This document shows, piece by piece, positions 1 through 10,000 of a stretch of DNA of 64,000 nucleotides. Source of the stretch: Sordaria brevicollis (lineage: Eukaryota > Ascomycota > Sordariomycetes > Sordariales > Sordariaceae); contig JAUTDP010000011.1 in the NCBI GenBank assembly GCA_033439795.1, forward strand, positions 2,046,001-2,110,000, in the 5' to 3' direction. How positions within the stretch are numbered: position 1 is the stretch's first letter; each line of letters opens with the position of its first letter. A model generated the notes under the pieces. The model was not told the origin of the DNA, made no database searches, and was given only the letters and a program-made list of their open reading frames with translations. The position numbers were made by a program, and so were the translations under genes.

Positions 1-2
1 AT

Positions 3-770
3 GACCCGGACCTAATTCTCGCCGGCCAAACTGAGACCTACTTCGGTCTGGTCTCCTGGTACGTTCAATGTCTCTTATCTAGGCATGCAACCCTCGGTCC
101 CCTTTCCATCCCAACACCGCCTCGATGTCCCAACAGCCCATGCTCACCCCTCTTTCCCACCAACAGGTACAACAACAAGCCCACCGATGTCTCCATCACC
201 ACCGACGAAAATACCTCCATCACCACCGACGAAAAAGCCCTTTCCCCTCCCTCCCGCTGGCTCCGACGCCACCTCTTCCGCTTCCCCGCCCCCGACGTCC
301 GCCGCGGCCCCAAGCTCCACATATGTTGCGGCTCCAACACCGTCGTCTGCTCCGGCAAACACGGCGTTTCGGTATCCGTATGCAAGACCCTAGTCCGCAA
401 TGGCTTCCCCCTACTGTCCGAGATGATCCTCAGACAACAACCAACATTCCACCTACCTCGAGCAAGTCGGTAAGCGGTGGTGCATCAACTGGTTCAAGAT
501 TCCCAAGGGGGGCATTCTATCAAAATGTTATCGATGCAGTCGAGAAGTGGTTAAATACGTGCTAGTTCCGCGGAGAGGTCTCGGCCAAAAGTAAGGATGT
601 TTTGCTGGACACGATTTTATATGAAGTAGTGCATGGCGGGGTGGAACCATTGCATTGGGTTGGAGACGCATAGTCGTTACGAGAGGGGATGGAATGATGA
701 GAGAGGGTCCGAGTATGGGGATCATCCCGAGGGAGAGATTTTGCCGGTTCCTGGTGGGAGATATTTTTGA
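3..770 (+). pseudogene. 3' part of an unidentified gene, apparently decayed
   Basis: Frame 3 is open from the window edge to about position 473 once a probable intron (59-166, GTACGT...CAACAG) is removed. It encodes a stretch starting DPDLILAGQTETYFG and, further on, a Cys-containing part (ICCGSNTVVCSG, then SVCKTL). After that, coherent coding-like segments continue in other frames: frame 2 holds DAVEKWLNTC, a TAG, then VLLDTILYEVVHGG up to another TAG at about 671, and frame 3 resumes with HPEGEILPVPGGRYF and a TGA at 768-770. No single splice model I tried joins all parts cleanly, so I infer a decayed gene or one with introns I could not place. I do not recognise the family. LYEVVH resembles a metalloprotease HExxH with the first His changed, but this is weak. 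Confidence 0.3.
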
Positions 771-2548
771 GTGTAGAGAAGAGAATTTATACGTTGAAGG
801 GAGCTTGAGCCGGGGCGACATTTAGATGGATGATAGTTTAAGTAGTTTAAGTAGAGATGATGAAGGGGATGGAATAGATAAGATGCCCTAAGAAAAGATA
901 AGATGGAAAGGAATTTGGACGTTTTCTTTATCGACACATAATTGTATTTGAATTTTCCGTCTTCATGGCCATCAGACCGGACATGACGAGAAATACATAA
1001 GACAAAACACTGATAGTGACTGACAAAATCCGTTCGGACAAAAGAAAGGGTCTGACAAACTTGTGAACGAATTAGCAATTTCGCGAAGTTCAATGAAAGA
1101 AGTCATCATCATGTCTATCAATTTGCTGGAACATATTCCTACAGGTTTCCTGATGTCGCAATGCTTAGCATTCGATCAACGTTCTATAAGGTTTAAACGC
1201 TTCCCAGATATGTGCCGGTTTCTTTCTTTTACCATTACCCCGTCATCTATCAACGTTGCCTAGAAGTTGATTACCACGGCATTCTGGAAAGGTTTAATTC
1301 CTCATGGTCGAAGACGCCGTTGACCTCGGGTATATAACGGGTTGGCGGACCATTAGTGGAAGCTTTGGAAAGTCGATGGCTGATACTTGGGAATGATAAA
1401 AGGCCAAACCGCCAGCTGGACACCCGCTTCTGGGCTAACATCGTCTGTCTTTCCTCCCAAGTCTCTCTAACGCTAACCTGTCCTTCCTGTACCTACTGCT
1501 TATTGTAGGCGAGTCCCTCTTTGCGACGACTCGGGCGTGTACGATCACATCCCGAAAAACTCGGAGCGTATCTCGGGGTCGAAGGAACTGGAGATGATAA
1601 TACCGGGGGTGCTTGTAATCGACGAGAGTGGTGCAGTGTTCCCGGTTGGTCTAATATTGCAGTCTAAGGTGGTTTTGGTCAAGACATCCGGCGCCGGTCA
1701 CTCGCTAACGCCCATTCGGAGCGGAGCCGTTCTAGGTAGACAGCCGCATCATGACTGTTGTCGATGTCGTGATGACCGAGGGTGTTGAGTCACCATGTGT
1801 ACTCCTTGGGGAATAAGCGGGAATAAAGACACAAGACAGAAAAAAGACGAACGTTGGAAATGGAAGGTTGAAACAAAATTAAAGGATGAGTTTGATGGCG
1901 TATAAGTGTCTATGGAAACAATTCCATTAGTTGAACCGAACATCACGAATTCGGTTTGATGCAGTGTTCTCGAAGGATCTCGACTTCGGCTTACTCCCGA
2001 GAGCCCAAGCTGCCCACCAAGGTCCTCATTGTCAAAAATGTTACGTCACAGGTACCCCGGTACCTTTTCCCACCGCGATTACCCTACCAGAGGCCCCGTT
2101 TCGGCTGCCTTAGCGGCTTGGCCGTTCTGAAATGCGGGGGCAGTCACTAACACGACGTCCCCTGATCCCGGCTGCAGCATCAGATCAGTCACGAACCTCC
2201 CATCGTTCCTTCCTTCCGAGTTGAAGTCCCAACGATGGATGATTTGGAACCTCTTGCCGACAGAAAATGTGACTCTCGCCAACTTCCGTCGTATCGGAAG
2301 GAGCGGGGGATCGGAAGCTCCCGAAAGTTCGACCGCTCTGGAAATGACGGAAACAAAGGTAATAAGACGCCGACGAATGCCGAGCAACACCCCCGCGCTT
2401 GGAGCTCTCTAGGAGGAAAAAACGGGAGTCATCGTGACGGTGACTTGTTTGTGATTTAATTGCATGCATGGGGGAACTCTGCTGGTCTAGCCTCTTGGGA
2501 ATAGCTCAAGGCTTGAGCTTCCCCTCTTCAGCTTTGAGTCTCGAATCG
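771..2548. other. intergenic, possible gene relic near 1.5-1.8 kb
   Basis: No gene is supported here. A TATATAA lies at 1331-1337. A pyrimidine-rich tract with CTAAC and TTGTAG ends at 1509 like a splice acceptor, followed by an open stretch to about 1788 (DDSGVYDHIPKNSERISG and onward) that matches nothing I know. It may be a remnant. Confidence 0.4.
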
Positions 2549-2555
2549 TATAAAG
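2549..2555 (+). promoter_or_regulatory. TATA box of the nitrilase gene
   Basis: TATAAAG lies 167 bp upstream of the nitrilase ATG, followed by a CA-rich leader (repeated CAACACGACAA-like units at 2641-2690) typical of filamentous fungal 5' UTRs. Confidence 0.5.
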
Positions 2556-2721
2556 GCTTACCATAGCCCCTCAAGCTGAGATTGACTTTGTATCCCCTCA
2601 TCTGCTATACTGACCTCGCTCCCACATAGGGATACCCATCACCACGACAACGACAACACGACAACACGACAACAGCACAAACAGCAAACCACCGCATCAT
2701 CAACCTCGACGAACAACAGAC

Positions 2722-4320
2722 ATGGCGCCCTCCAAAATCCGCATCGCCACCGCCTCCCCGGCCACCCAACCCACCACCCCCGAAACCATCGCCCAAATCG
2801 CCCACCTCGCCCACCGCGCCGCCTCCCACAACATCGACATCCTCCTCCTCCCCGAGGCCTACCTCGGCGGCTACCCGCGCGGCACCAACTTTGGTTGCGT
2901 CATGGGTTCCCGCTCCGCCGAGGGAAGGGACGAGTACCTCCGGTATTTCCAGGCCGCGGTAGACTTGGGTGACATTGTCGGCGAGGGCGGCGCGGGCGGG
3001 TTGGAGAGGTGGGTTAGACGGGAGCTGGTTGGGGATGATGTTTATGGTGAAGCTGGTGGGAAGAGTGGTGGAGAGGGGGGAAAGGTAAAGAACAAGAGGG
3101 GAGATGGCACCAGGGAGGAACTGGAAAAGATTGCCCGAGAAACGGGCGTGTTTTTGGTGACGGGGTGTATTGAGAAGGCGGGCGGTAGTTTGTACTGCAG
3201 TGTGGTTTATGTGTGCCCCAAGATGGGCATGATTGGGAAGAGGAGGAAGGTTATGCCTGTGAGTTATCTCATTTTCCCTTGCAGATATGCGATGGAAGCA
3301 GAAGCTAACACCGATCTTCCGGAACAGACCGCCATCGAACGCCTAGTCTGGGCCCAAGGCTCCCCCGCCACCCTCCGCGCCGTCAGCACCGTCATCCGTG
3401 GCGTCCGCATCAACCTCGCCGCCGCCATCTGCTGGGAGAACTACATGCCTATGCTCCGCCAGTCTCTCTACTCGCAGAACATCAACCTCTACCTCGCTCC
3501 AACCGCCGATGGCCGTGACACATGGCTACCTCTGATGAGAACCGTAGCCATCGAAGGCCGCTGCTTCGTCGTTAGCTCCAACATGTGTGTGCGTAAAGAC
3601 GGCAAGAAGCAACAACCTAAGATCAACGGCCGCCCTGTTCTCTCCCAGCAGCAACAACAAACCGACGACAGCGCCATCGCCGACCCTTCCCCATTCGACA
3701 GAGGCGGCAGACGCAGCTCGGTAGTAACAGAAGAAGGTTTCGAGATTGCCCTCCCTTCGCCACGCAGCGGTAGTCGCGGCCATCCCAAGAAGGTTCGCAG
3801 ACAGTCTATTTTTGACGAAGACGGCAACGAGATTGTTTTGCCCTGTTGCGACGAGCAAGGAAATGCCGAGCCGGAAGTTGAAGCCGAAATTGACGATGAG
3901 ACGGTGTCCACCACCACGGCCAAGACTTCGCAGTCTGTTGCTCCAAGTGCTCCGACCCAGGCGCCCAAGGTTGACAGTGGAAAGACATCCAAATACTGCC
4001 CTGTTATCGATAGGTCTACCGGAAAGGCGGATGAGTTCGTATCCCGCGGTGGCTCAGCGATTGTCTCGCCATTTGGAGACGTGCTCGCCGGTCCGCAGTG
4101 GGAGGACGACGACGGGATTATTTGGGCGGATGTGGACTTTGAGGATTGTATCCGGGGGAGACTGGATTTGGATACCGCGGGGAGTTATTCGAGGTATGTC
4201 GTATTTCTTGAGATGTTGAAGAGTTGTGTGCGAGAGCTAACCTGATTGTGTGGGTACAGAAACGACTCGTTCAAGCTTACGGTTGAAGGGCTTGATATGT
4301 CGCCTTTGCCTTATCACTGA
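2722..4320 (+). CDS. nitrilase (carbon-nitrogen hydrolase)
   Basis: Two introns are inferred, 3259-3327 (69 nt) and 4194-4259 (66 nt), giving 487 residues. The first is a multiple of three and open, so a naive reading runs through it. The catalytic triad of the nitrilase superfamily is visible: Glu45 in LLLPEAYLGGYPRG, Lys about 176 in GKRRKVMP, and Cys214 in AAICWENYMP. The CWE context and the C-terminal SRGGSAIVSPFGDVLAGP place it in the nitrilase branch, which hydrolyses organic nitriles to acids and ammonia, rather than the amidases. Two additions are unusual: a Gly/Lys-rich loop at about residues 86-130 and a disordered 130-residue insert at about 270-400, so the protein is longer than the roughly 350 residues usual for the family. 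The substrate cannot be told. The gene is convergent with the HET gene downstream. Confidence 0.9.
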
Positions 4321-4541
4321 AGATGGTTGGCGACATGGTCTCTGAAGGGAAACCGAAGATCGAGAGTTATATAAGCCGAGCTATACCTTTCACAAGCCTT
4401 CATGTAGCTGTTATGGGGGCTACATAAATAAAGAAAGGTTGGATATAGTTCCCAAGCGATTCTTTGTCACTGGTGAATACATTTGCTTTTATGTGGAAGA
4501 AATGACCCAAGACATCTTTCTAGACACTCTGTTGCTCAAAA

Positions 4542-6911
4542 TCACCCCAACCTAACCTTCCTCCTCTCATTCGGCACCCGCCTCAACAACTCCTCCCACT
4601 CCTCATCCGTACACTTAATCGACAACGTTCCCACCCTATACGCCGTCGACCTATCCTCCGACCAATCCAAAATGAGAAAGCACGATTCCCATTCGTCCCT
4701 GCCAAGCAGCAAACAATGCCAACTCTCCGTCAGCATCCTGACAAACATAGGATCGTTCGCCTTGGTACATCCGTGATCGAACCGAGTCCCCGTTTGACCC
4801 CCCGGACACTCATACGGCGGTTTCTCCCACCACGGCTGACGAATAACCGGCGAGCGATCCTTCTTGGGGAACGGGTGACAGAGGCAAAACCGAACTAGAT
4901 AAAAATGCGAGTATTTCCCGCCGAGGTGAAAGCCAACTTGGATCACGACGTTTTCTATCCAGATGTATCTTGACAGTTCCGGGATGACTCTGGATTCTCT
5001 TCGGGGCGATGATAGATCCCGAGTGTGGGAGGCCAAGAGGTCCAGCATGGTGATAAGGGAACCGTCTTTGTCCTCAACCTCGAGTTTTCCAAAGTAGGCC
5101 TTGTCGTCGAAGCTGTTGAGTCCATGCATGGCCATGTCAACTCCGGCGGGCGCCTTCCAGCCGACCCAGGACCAGCTGGGCAGGCCCGCTCGTCTTGTCA
5201 CGTTTGAGAGGTGAGCGCCCCTGGGTCTGAAATTGAAGTAGAGTGATGTGATAAAGGTCATGGGATCCGGTTTCCTGTTCCACTTTAATTTCTCCTTTGC
5301 GGTCTGGTATTTGTGCACTATCATCCCGTAGTAAGTGTACCACGGAGATCTTGACAGCAGTCCCCTGATAGCGTCGAGCATGTCCGTCTCGCAGCTAAGT
5401 GTTCTTTGACAGAACTTGTTGATATGCGTATCGAGCTTTTCGTCGACTGAGGAGCTTCCCCAGGCTTGGTGCCACCTGGTCTGTCGAAACATTTGTGGCC
5501 CGAGAATGCCTGGCTCGCCGCTGCTGAGCTCTGCAATTTGGAACGTTTCTTTATCGGCCACATTGTCCTCGCCCCAGGTCGCGGCGCGACACGTGAAGTA
5601 GACCTGATGCTCGGTGAATATTATGAGTCGCCGCGATAGGACTGCCTCCTGGTACGTCCATCCCCTTGTGCACCATACCGTGTTTCTCAGTGCTTCAGAG
5701 AGTAGGGGCAGGGATCCGACCAACGAGAAAGATGTGGTTTTGAGGTAAAGTTGTTCGCTCCTCGGCGTTCTGCTGACACCGGGTAACCCAAAAGACGAGT
5801 CCGCCCCGGCGGCTGCCACGATGGTCGCGCAGGCCCCTTCGTAGATATTGTGCATGTTGTGAATTTGCCGCTGTTTGTCCGTATTGCTGTCTTGGTCGAT
5901 GCACAGCTGGTCAACCCAGAGGTAGCGCTTGCCCAAGTTTCTCACCACAATAATAGCATCTTCAATGACCTTCGCCACGTTTTTCGCGACGAATCGCCTG
6001 CCGTCGTTTCGTTTTATCACCCCTCTGTTTGCATGTGCTGAGTCGCCCCAGACATAGCTGAGTGCTAGATACTCATCTCCTGGGCGTATCGTGACAATCT
6101 CGCGCGTAGTGGAATCGATGCAGCTCACAGCACAAGAGTGCTTCACTTCTTCAGTGAGGCAGTACTGCGAATGGGCGTAGTGGCACCGGGCTAACCAAGC
6201 CTGTATTAGTTTATAGTTGACATGAAACGGCAACACACGCAGCGCCTTTCCCGGCACCGACCTCCAGGTTTTGTAGTCAAAGTCCGAAGTCAGGACTAGC
6301 TCAGGGACACAGTAAGCGTTTCTGTACCTTGATCGGCCCATGTCGTAGGTCACGTAGCTGAGGTACTCCGGGCCTTGAGAGACGGCCAGCACCGGAACGC
6401 CGACGGGGTAAAATTCATTGTGCAAGGGAAACGAATTCACTCCGTCGGAGTTGCGGTTCCAGAAAATCTTGACGTTGCTGGAATAGGTTTCGAAAATTGT
6501 GCTTGGTGGCCAGGTGTTTAGGGAGATTTTTGCCGGGCGTAACAGTTGAGGCCAGCGCAGAGAGTAAAAGAATCGGCAGAGTGGACAGGAGGCGTCTTTC
6601 GTGAAAATCTGGTCAGCAAGGACCAACAGATCTCGATAATGGGATCCAGCCGGTACCTGCTTCCAGTCTCGCGTGCGAAGTGTATCAGGATCAAACTCAT
6701 ATTGTATGTCGATACTCCGGCAGCGATCGCAGAGCTCGTCCAGTTCTGTAGCTCTTGTCTCCCATGGTGGCCAGGTATGTCCACTTTTGACCGTATCATT
6801 CCAGTCTGTCGATTTGTAAAGTAGAGGAGGTGCCGACCGAGCTTTCCGTAGTCGTCTTTCTGGTGAGCTGCTTGGGTCTAAGGCAAAAGTTAAGCCAGTC
6901 GATTCCATCAT
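4542..6911 (-). CDS. HET-domain (heterokaryon incompatibility) protein
   Basis: Single-exon frame of 789 residues. The HET domain is recognisable by YLALSYVWGD (281-290), then RYLWVDQLCIDQ (about 335-346) and the following block with RQIHNMHNIYEGACATIVAA; later parts (GWTYQEAVLSRR, WSWVGW) are also typical. The N-terminal part holds two CxxC pairs (Cys61/64 and Cys109/112), a common feature of HET proteins that could bind metal. HET domains are known in fungal self/non-self recognition, where some trigger cell death on fusion of unlike strains; most of the many paralogues per genome have no known role, and nothing here says this one acts in incompatibility. Two ATG codons in tandem mark the start. 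The 3' end faces the nitrilase gene 221 bp away. Confidence 0.9.
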   Translation of the reverse strand: MMESTGLTFALDPSSSPERRLRKARSAPPLLYKSTDWNDTVKSGHTWPPWETRATELDELCDRCRSIDIQYEFDPDTLRTRDWKQVPAGSHYRDLLVLADQIFTKDASCPLCRFFYSLRWPQLLRPAKISLNTWPPSTIFETYSSNVKIFWNRNSDGVNSFPLHNEFYPVGVPVLAVSQGPEYLSYVTYDMGRSRYRNAYCVPELVLTSDFDYKTWRSVPGKALRVLPFHVNYKLIQAWLARCHYAHSQYCLTEEVKHSCAVSCIDSTTREIVTIRPGDEYLALSYVWGDSAHANRGVIKRNDGRRFVAKNVAKVIEDAIIVVRNLGKRYLWVDQLCIDQDSNTDKQRQIHNMHNIYEGACATIVAAAGADSSFGLPGVSRTPRSEQLYLKTTSFSLVGSLPLLSEALRNTVWCTRGWTYQEAVLSRRLIIFTEHQVYFTCRAATWGEDNVADKETFQIAELSSGEPGILGPQMFRQTRWHQAWGSSSVDEKLDTHINKFCQRTLSCETDMLDAIRGLLSRSPWYTYYGMIVHKYQTAKEKLKWNRKPDPMTFITSLYFNFRPRGAHLSNVTRRAGLPSWSWVGWKAPAGVDMAMHGLNSFDDKAYFGKLEVEDKDGSLITMLDLLASHTRDLSSPRRESRVIPELSRYIWIENVVIQVGFHLGGKYSHFYLVRFCLCHPFPKKDRSPVIRQPWWEKPPYECPGGQTGTRFDHGCTKANDPMFVRMLTESWHCLLLGRDEWESCFLILDWSEDRSTAYRVGTLSIKCTDEEWEELLRRVPNERRKVRLG

Positions 6912-7539
6912 GTAAACAAGGTTCAGTGTATTCGTGAGGTGTGACCGGAGCTGGGTATCGTGATGCTAGCAGTCTCTGCGTCCAGAAAGTGAATGAAGCA
7001 AGGAAGTTGACAAGAGAACAAGATAGAGAATAACTCGAGTGGACAGATACAGGTGGTGGAAAAGGGAAGTGTGGCGACTGCATCGTACGTACTTTCCACA
7101 GAGTCAACTTGATCTACAACATGACTGGAGGTTCGCTGCTTACTTGCGGGAGGCGTCAAGCACAGCATAGCTCGCGCCTGCCATCATATCAGTTTCCTGC
7201 TCAAGTTTATCAATCCGCTTGTAGATGATCAGCGCTTGAGCCCGAGAGGTTTCGGAACTTAGCAACGAGATCGGACTTCTCGATCTGGTTTCGTGACCAA
7301 ATGGGTCAAATGGGAAACCTCACTTTGCCTTGCATCCATCTCCAGCGACCTTTCCTCGCAGTGACAGATGAACATGACAGCGCATGTCGAATCAGCATTG
7401 GAAGTCGGCTAGGAGAATTTATATAGAGAGGTATAAACTTTGGGGGAGAGGAGAGACAGAAGAAAAAGAGTCTCGAAAAAACGGCAAAAAATAATGATAC
7501 TTTGCTGGGAAACCGCTTGGTGAAAACCCAAATACACTT

Positions 7540-7632
7540 GTATGTTTGATAGATAGCAGATAGATGGCAGACATATAGCAGATTATATGGCAAGTATATG
7601 GCAGACATATGGCAGTTAGATGTTATTATATG
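7540..7632. repeat. degenerate minisatellite, TATGGCAGACA type
   Basis: Imperfect repeats of TATGGCAGACATA/GATAGCAGATAGA over about 90 bp, with several copies of ATATGGCAG. No coding sense. Confidence 0.6.
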
Positions 7633-7785
7633 GTCGCTGGTGTTCTTCGCTGTTGATACTGTCGCTGGTTGTTGAATTCGCTGGTGTTATTGTCGCTAGG
7701 TTGCACTGGGTGTCGCTGTTGATGATGTCGCTGATGATAATGATACTTCGCTGGTGTTGTCGCTGTTTCCGCTGTTGTTCGCTAT
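7630..7785. repeat. degenerate tandem repeat, GTCGCTGGTGTT type
   Basis: About ten imperfect copies of a (T)TCGCTG(G/T)TGTT unit spaced 12-24 bp apart, directly following the TATGGCAG repeats. Confidence 0.6.
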
Positions 7786-7802
7786 GGCGAGTTTGCTCAC
7801 CA

Positions 7803-7845
7803 TGGGAGAGTGCCCAGGACGTACCCGGACAGCTCTCCCATAGAG
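7803..7845. repeat. inverted repeat (hairpin)
   Basis: ATGGGAGAG on the left and CTCTCCCAT on the right form a perfect 9-bp stem separated by about 23 bp. It lies between the tandem repeats and the tRNA-like element. Its function is unknown. Confidence 0.55.
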
Positions 7846-7875
7846 ATTGGTGTTGGTGTTTGGGCAAGAACCTTT

Positions 7876-7966
7876 CATCCGAAAATTGTCCTCGATGGGA
7901 ATCGAACGGACGACCTTTGGAGACAGGGGCACCCTTGCACCTAGACCCGGGCCAGTGCGCCACTAA
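7876..7966 (-). other. tRNA-like relic (B-box and weak A-box)
   Basis: The minus strand carries GTTCGATTCC, matching the polymerase III B-box, with a weak A-box (TAGTGGCGCACTGG) about 45 bp upstream and TTTT shortly after the B-box. The T-stem does not pair and no acceptor stem can be formed, so this is not a functional tRNA. A decayed tRNA or tRNA-derived SINE is possible. Confidence 0.3.
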
Positions 7967-8545
7967 ACCCTTTCTGGCTGTTGTTATCCACACAGAAAAA
8001 GGCCAAACCTATATTGGCAATTACGAACCAGTCCCAAGCCGGGAGAACCCTGGCGCACGGACGGTCGCTGGTGCTTACCCCAGCCCGAAACGCAATTGCT
8101 TCTTCACATTTTTGTGAGTTTACGGAACAGAGAATACAGTTCCCGGGAGAAATATCACAAATTTATTAAGAAAGAATTCGGGAATTGAAAGAAGGAAAAA
8201 TGCAATGATATAAGTGACATAGCTGGTAGGGGCTTTTTGCCCTACAAGAATTCCAACAGCCAGGAAAGACCAATGCGAACATGGACCTCCGTCTTTAGTG
8301 ACCATCAAGACCATCAAGAGGTATCCCATTCTCAGCTAAAAGAAACGCATGTGGAAGCCAAAATAACAAGACGCCGACAGCCCAAGCGTAAACCGACAAT
8401 ACCGTCCATCCTATTACCCTGCTCCCTTCCCTGATTTCCATCCCGTACGATAATTGGTATCTTCCCATCCCGTCCCAGTTCCTAGTACATTTCCATTATT
8501 CATTCCATCCTTATCGTCCAGAAAGCCCATGGGCCCCAAGCCGCA

Positions 8546-10000
8546 TCATGCGCGCTCCTCCCCTTCAACATCTTCGTCCACATTACCAACCCCACCGCTG
8601 ATCCTCCTCTCCCTGTCCCTATCCCTCGGGCTCGCCAACGGGCTGGGCGACGCCGCGGCCGATAGGCCAACCAAGCTTCCTGCTGACGCAACACCATTCA
8701 TTGGCGCAGCATTCAGCCCCCCACCGATACTCCCATTGATGCTCTCAGCCCTACCATGTCCCAACAGACCACTCCTCACACTGGCCGCATCCCCTCCAGC
8801 ACCCGTCCCGCTGATAGCCTGCTTCGCATAAAAGCTGTTCCTGTCGCTCGCTAGGATTCCCGTAGTAGACGAGTAAATGCTGGTGCGGTCGTTGGCCAGC
8901 GCATTGGGTCCACGATAGAGACCACCGGGCGTGGTGGCACCGGTCATGCCGCCACTTGTGCCTTCCATGTTGGCGCTGAGGACACTGAGCGGGAGAGACT
9001 CGCGGCTGCCTCCAAAAAGAGAAGAGGGCGCGAGAGCCCGGACTGAAGCATCGGTGTCGAAAGAGCGGCGGCGACGGCGCTTCGAGGAAGATGCGAGTGT
9101 CAGAATGGAGGCGTTGTCGGTCAACAAGTTGTTCGCCGTAGCGGTATGGTATGTGGTCGGGTAGAAAGGCGAATTCCCACCCTGGCCCGAGGGCGCAAGA
9201 TGGGCTGGGATGGCGGAGACGGGAGTATTGGACGTCGGAAAAGGTTGGTTGAAGTGGATAATTTGTGAGCTCGAGTGGTGAGAGTGATGGTTGTGGTGGT
9301 GGTGATTAGGGCTGTTGGATGTGTTGGTGCTGTTCTGAATGCTGTTGTTGTGCGTCGCAGCGGCACCATTCGGCACAAATGATTGTATTGTCGTCAAGGT
9401 CGTGGTCAATGAGCGGACCGACGGCGCAGGGGACGAAAAGGTGCTATCATTGCCCCGACGGGAGTCGATGTTTGCGGTACGAGTTGTGCCAGTGACCGAG
9501 GAGGCCCCGTAGGACGGCGCGGCCATGGAACACGAGGTCTCATGATCGGTAACGACAGTTGGAGCTATCGTCGATCGACCGCCCATGGTTGGGGGCGGAT
9601 GGCCGTCGGTCGATAACCTGACAGAATCATCTGAAGGGTCTATGGATGTTGTGCTCGATGTTCTCTGGCTTCTTGTCGAGGATACCGAATAATGGCTGGT
9701 CGGCGGCGGGGTCAGGGCAATCTGAACATGATCGGAATTGGACCGTCCAACGGCTGTGTATGGGTTGTTGTCGGCTTGCTTTTTTAGATTGTTTCGCTTG
9801 CTGGCATGTCGAACAGCATCGCCGGGCTTCATGCTCTTCAGCTTCTTCATCAGCGACGAGAAGGGCCGTCGGCGACCAGTCCTCTCGGGACGATCTTCTC
9901 GATCTGCCATGGTAGGGTCAGCGACTGCGTGAGGGCCGAACTGGCTCAACGGCGGAGCAGAGTTGCTTCGATGGCGAAAGGCAGAGGCAAAGGAAGGCAT
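8546..10000 (-). CDS. low-complexity Ser/Thr-rich fungal protein
   Basis: 484 residues if started at the ATG at 10000 (MPSFASAFRHRSNSAPPLSQ); the frame is open further upstream but without an ATG. No enzyme domain or membrane segment is visible. Landmarks in order: a basic patch (RRRPFSSLMKKLKSMKPGD), long Ser/Thr-rich stretches, a His/Asn-rich run (HHHHNHHSHHSSS), a conserved-looking block ASILTLASSSKRRRRRSFDTD then ASVRALAPSSLFGGSRESLP, and an acidic end. Proteins with the last block are common in filamentous ascomycetes and, from memory, are often auto-named as polycystin-like cation channels. Without membrane spans that name is not supported, so I treat the function as unknown. The KRRRRR patch could be a nuclear localisation signal or phosphorylation-regulated site. 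Confidence 0.75.
   Translation of the reverse strand: MPSFASAFRHRSNSAPPLSQFGPHAVADPTMADREDRPERTGRRRPFSSLMKKLKSMKPGDAVRHASKRNNLKKQADNNPYTAVGRSNSDHVQIALTPPPTSHYSVSSTRSQRTSSTTSIDPSDDSVRLSTDGHPPPTMGGRSTIAPTVVTDHETSCSMAAPSYGASSVTGTTRTANIDSRRGNDSTFSSPAPSVRSLTTTLTTIQSFVPNGAAATHNNSIQNSTNTSNSPNHHHHNHHSHHSSSQIIHFNQPFPTSNTPVSAIPAHLAPSGQGGNSPFYPTTYHTATANNLLTDNASILTLASSSKRRRRRSFDTDASVRALAPSSLFGGSRESLPLSVLSANMEGTSGGMTGATTPGGLYRGPNALANDRTSIYSSTTGILASDRNSFYAKQAISGTGAGGDAASVRSGLLGHGRAESINGSIGGGLNAAPMNGVASAGSLVGLSAAASPSPLASPRDRDRERRISGGVGNVDEDVEGEERA

Larger units (their letters stand above)
6912..8545. other. intergenic with repeats and a tRNA-like relic
   Basis: Between the HET gene start and the 3' end of the next gene. 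No coding region is convincing. The stretch holds the two minisatellites, the hairpin and the tRNA-like element listed separately. Confidence 0.5.

Noticed and set aside
7876..7966. Functional tRNA gene on the minus strand
   Set aside because: The B-box is good, but the T-stem has only two of five pairs and no acceptor stem can be formed. It is kept only as a tRNA-like relic.
8546..10000. Calling this gene a polycystin-like calcium channel
   Set aside because: No hydrophobic membrane segments are present in the protein, so the customary automatic name is not supported.
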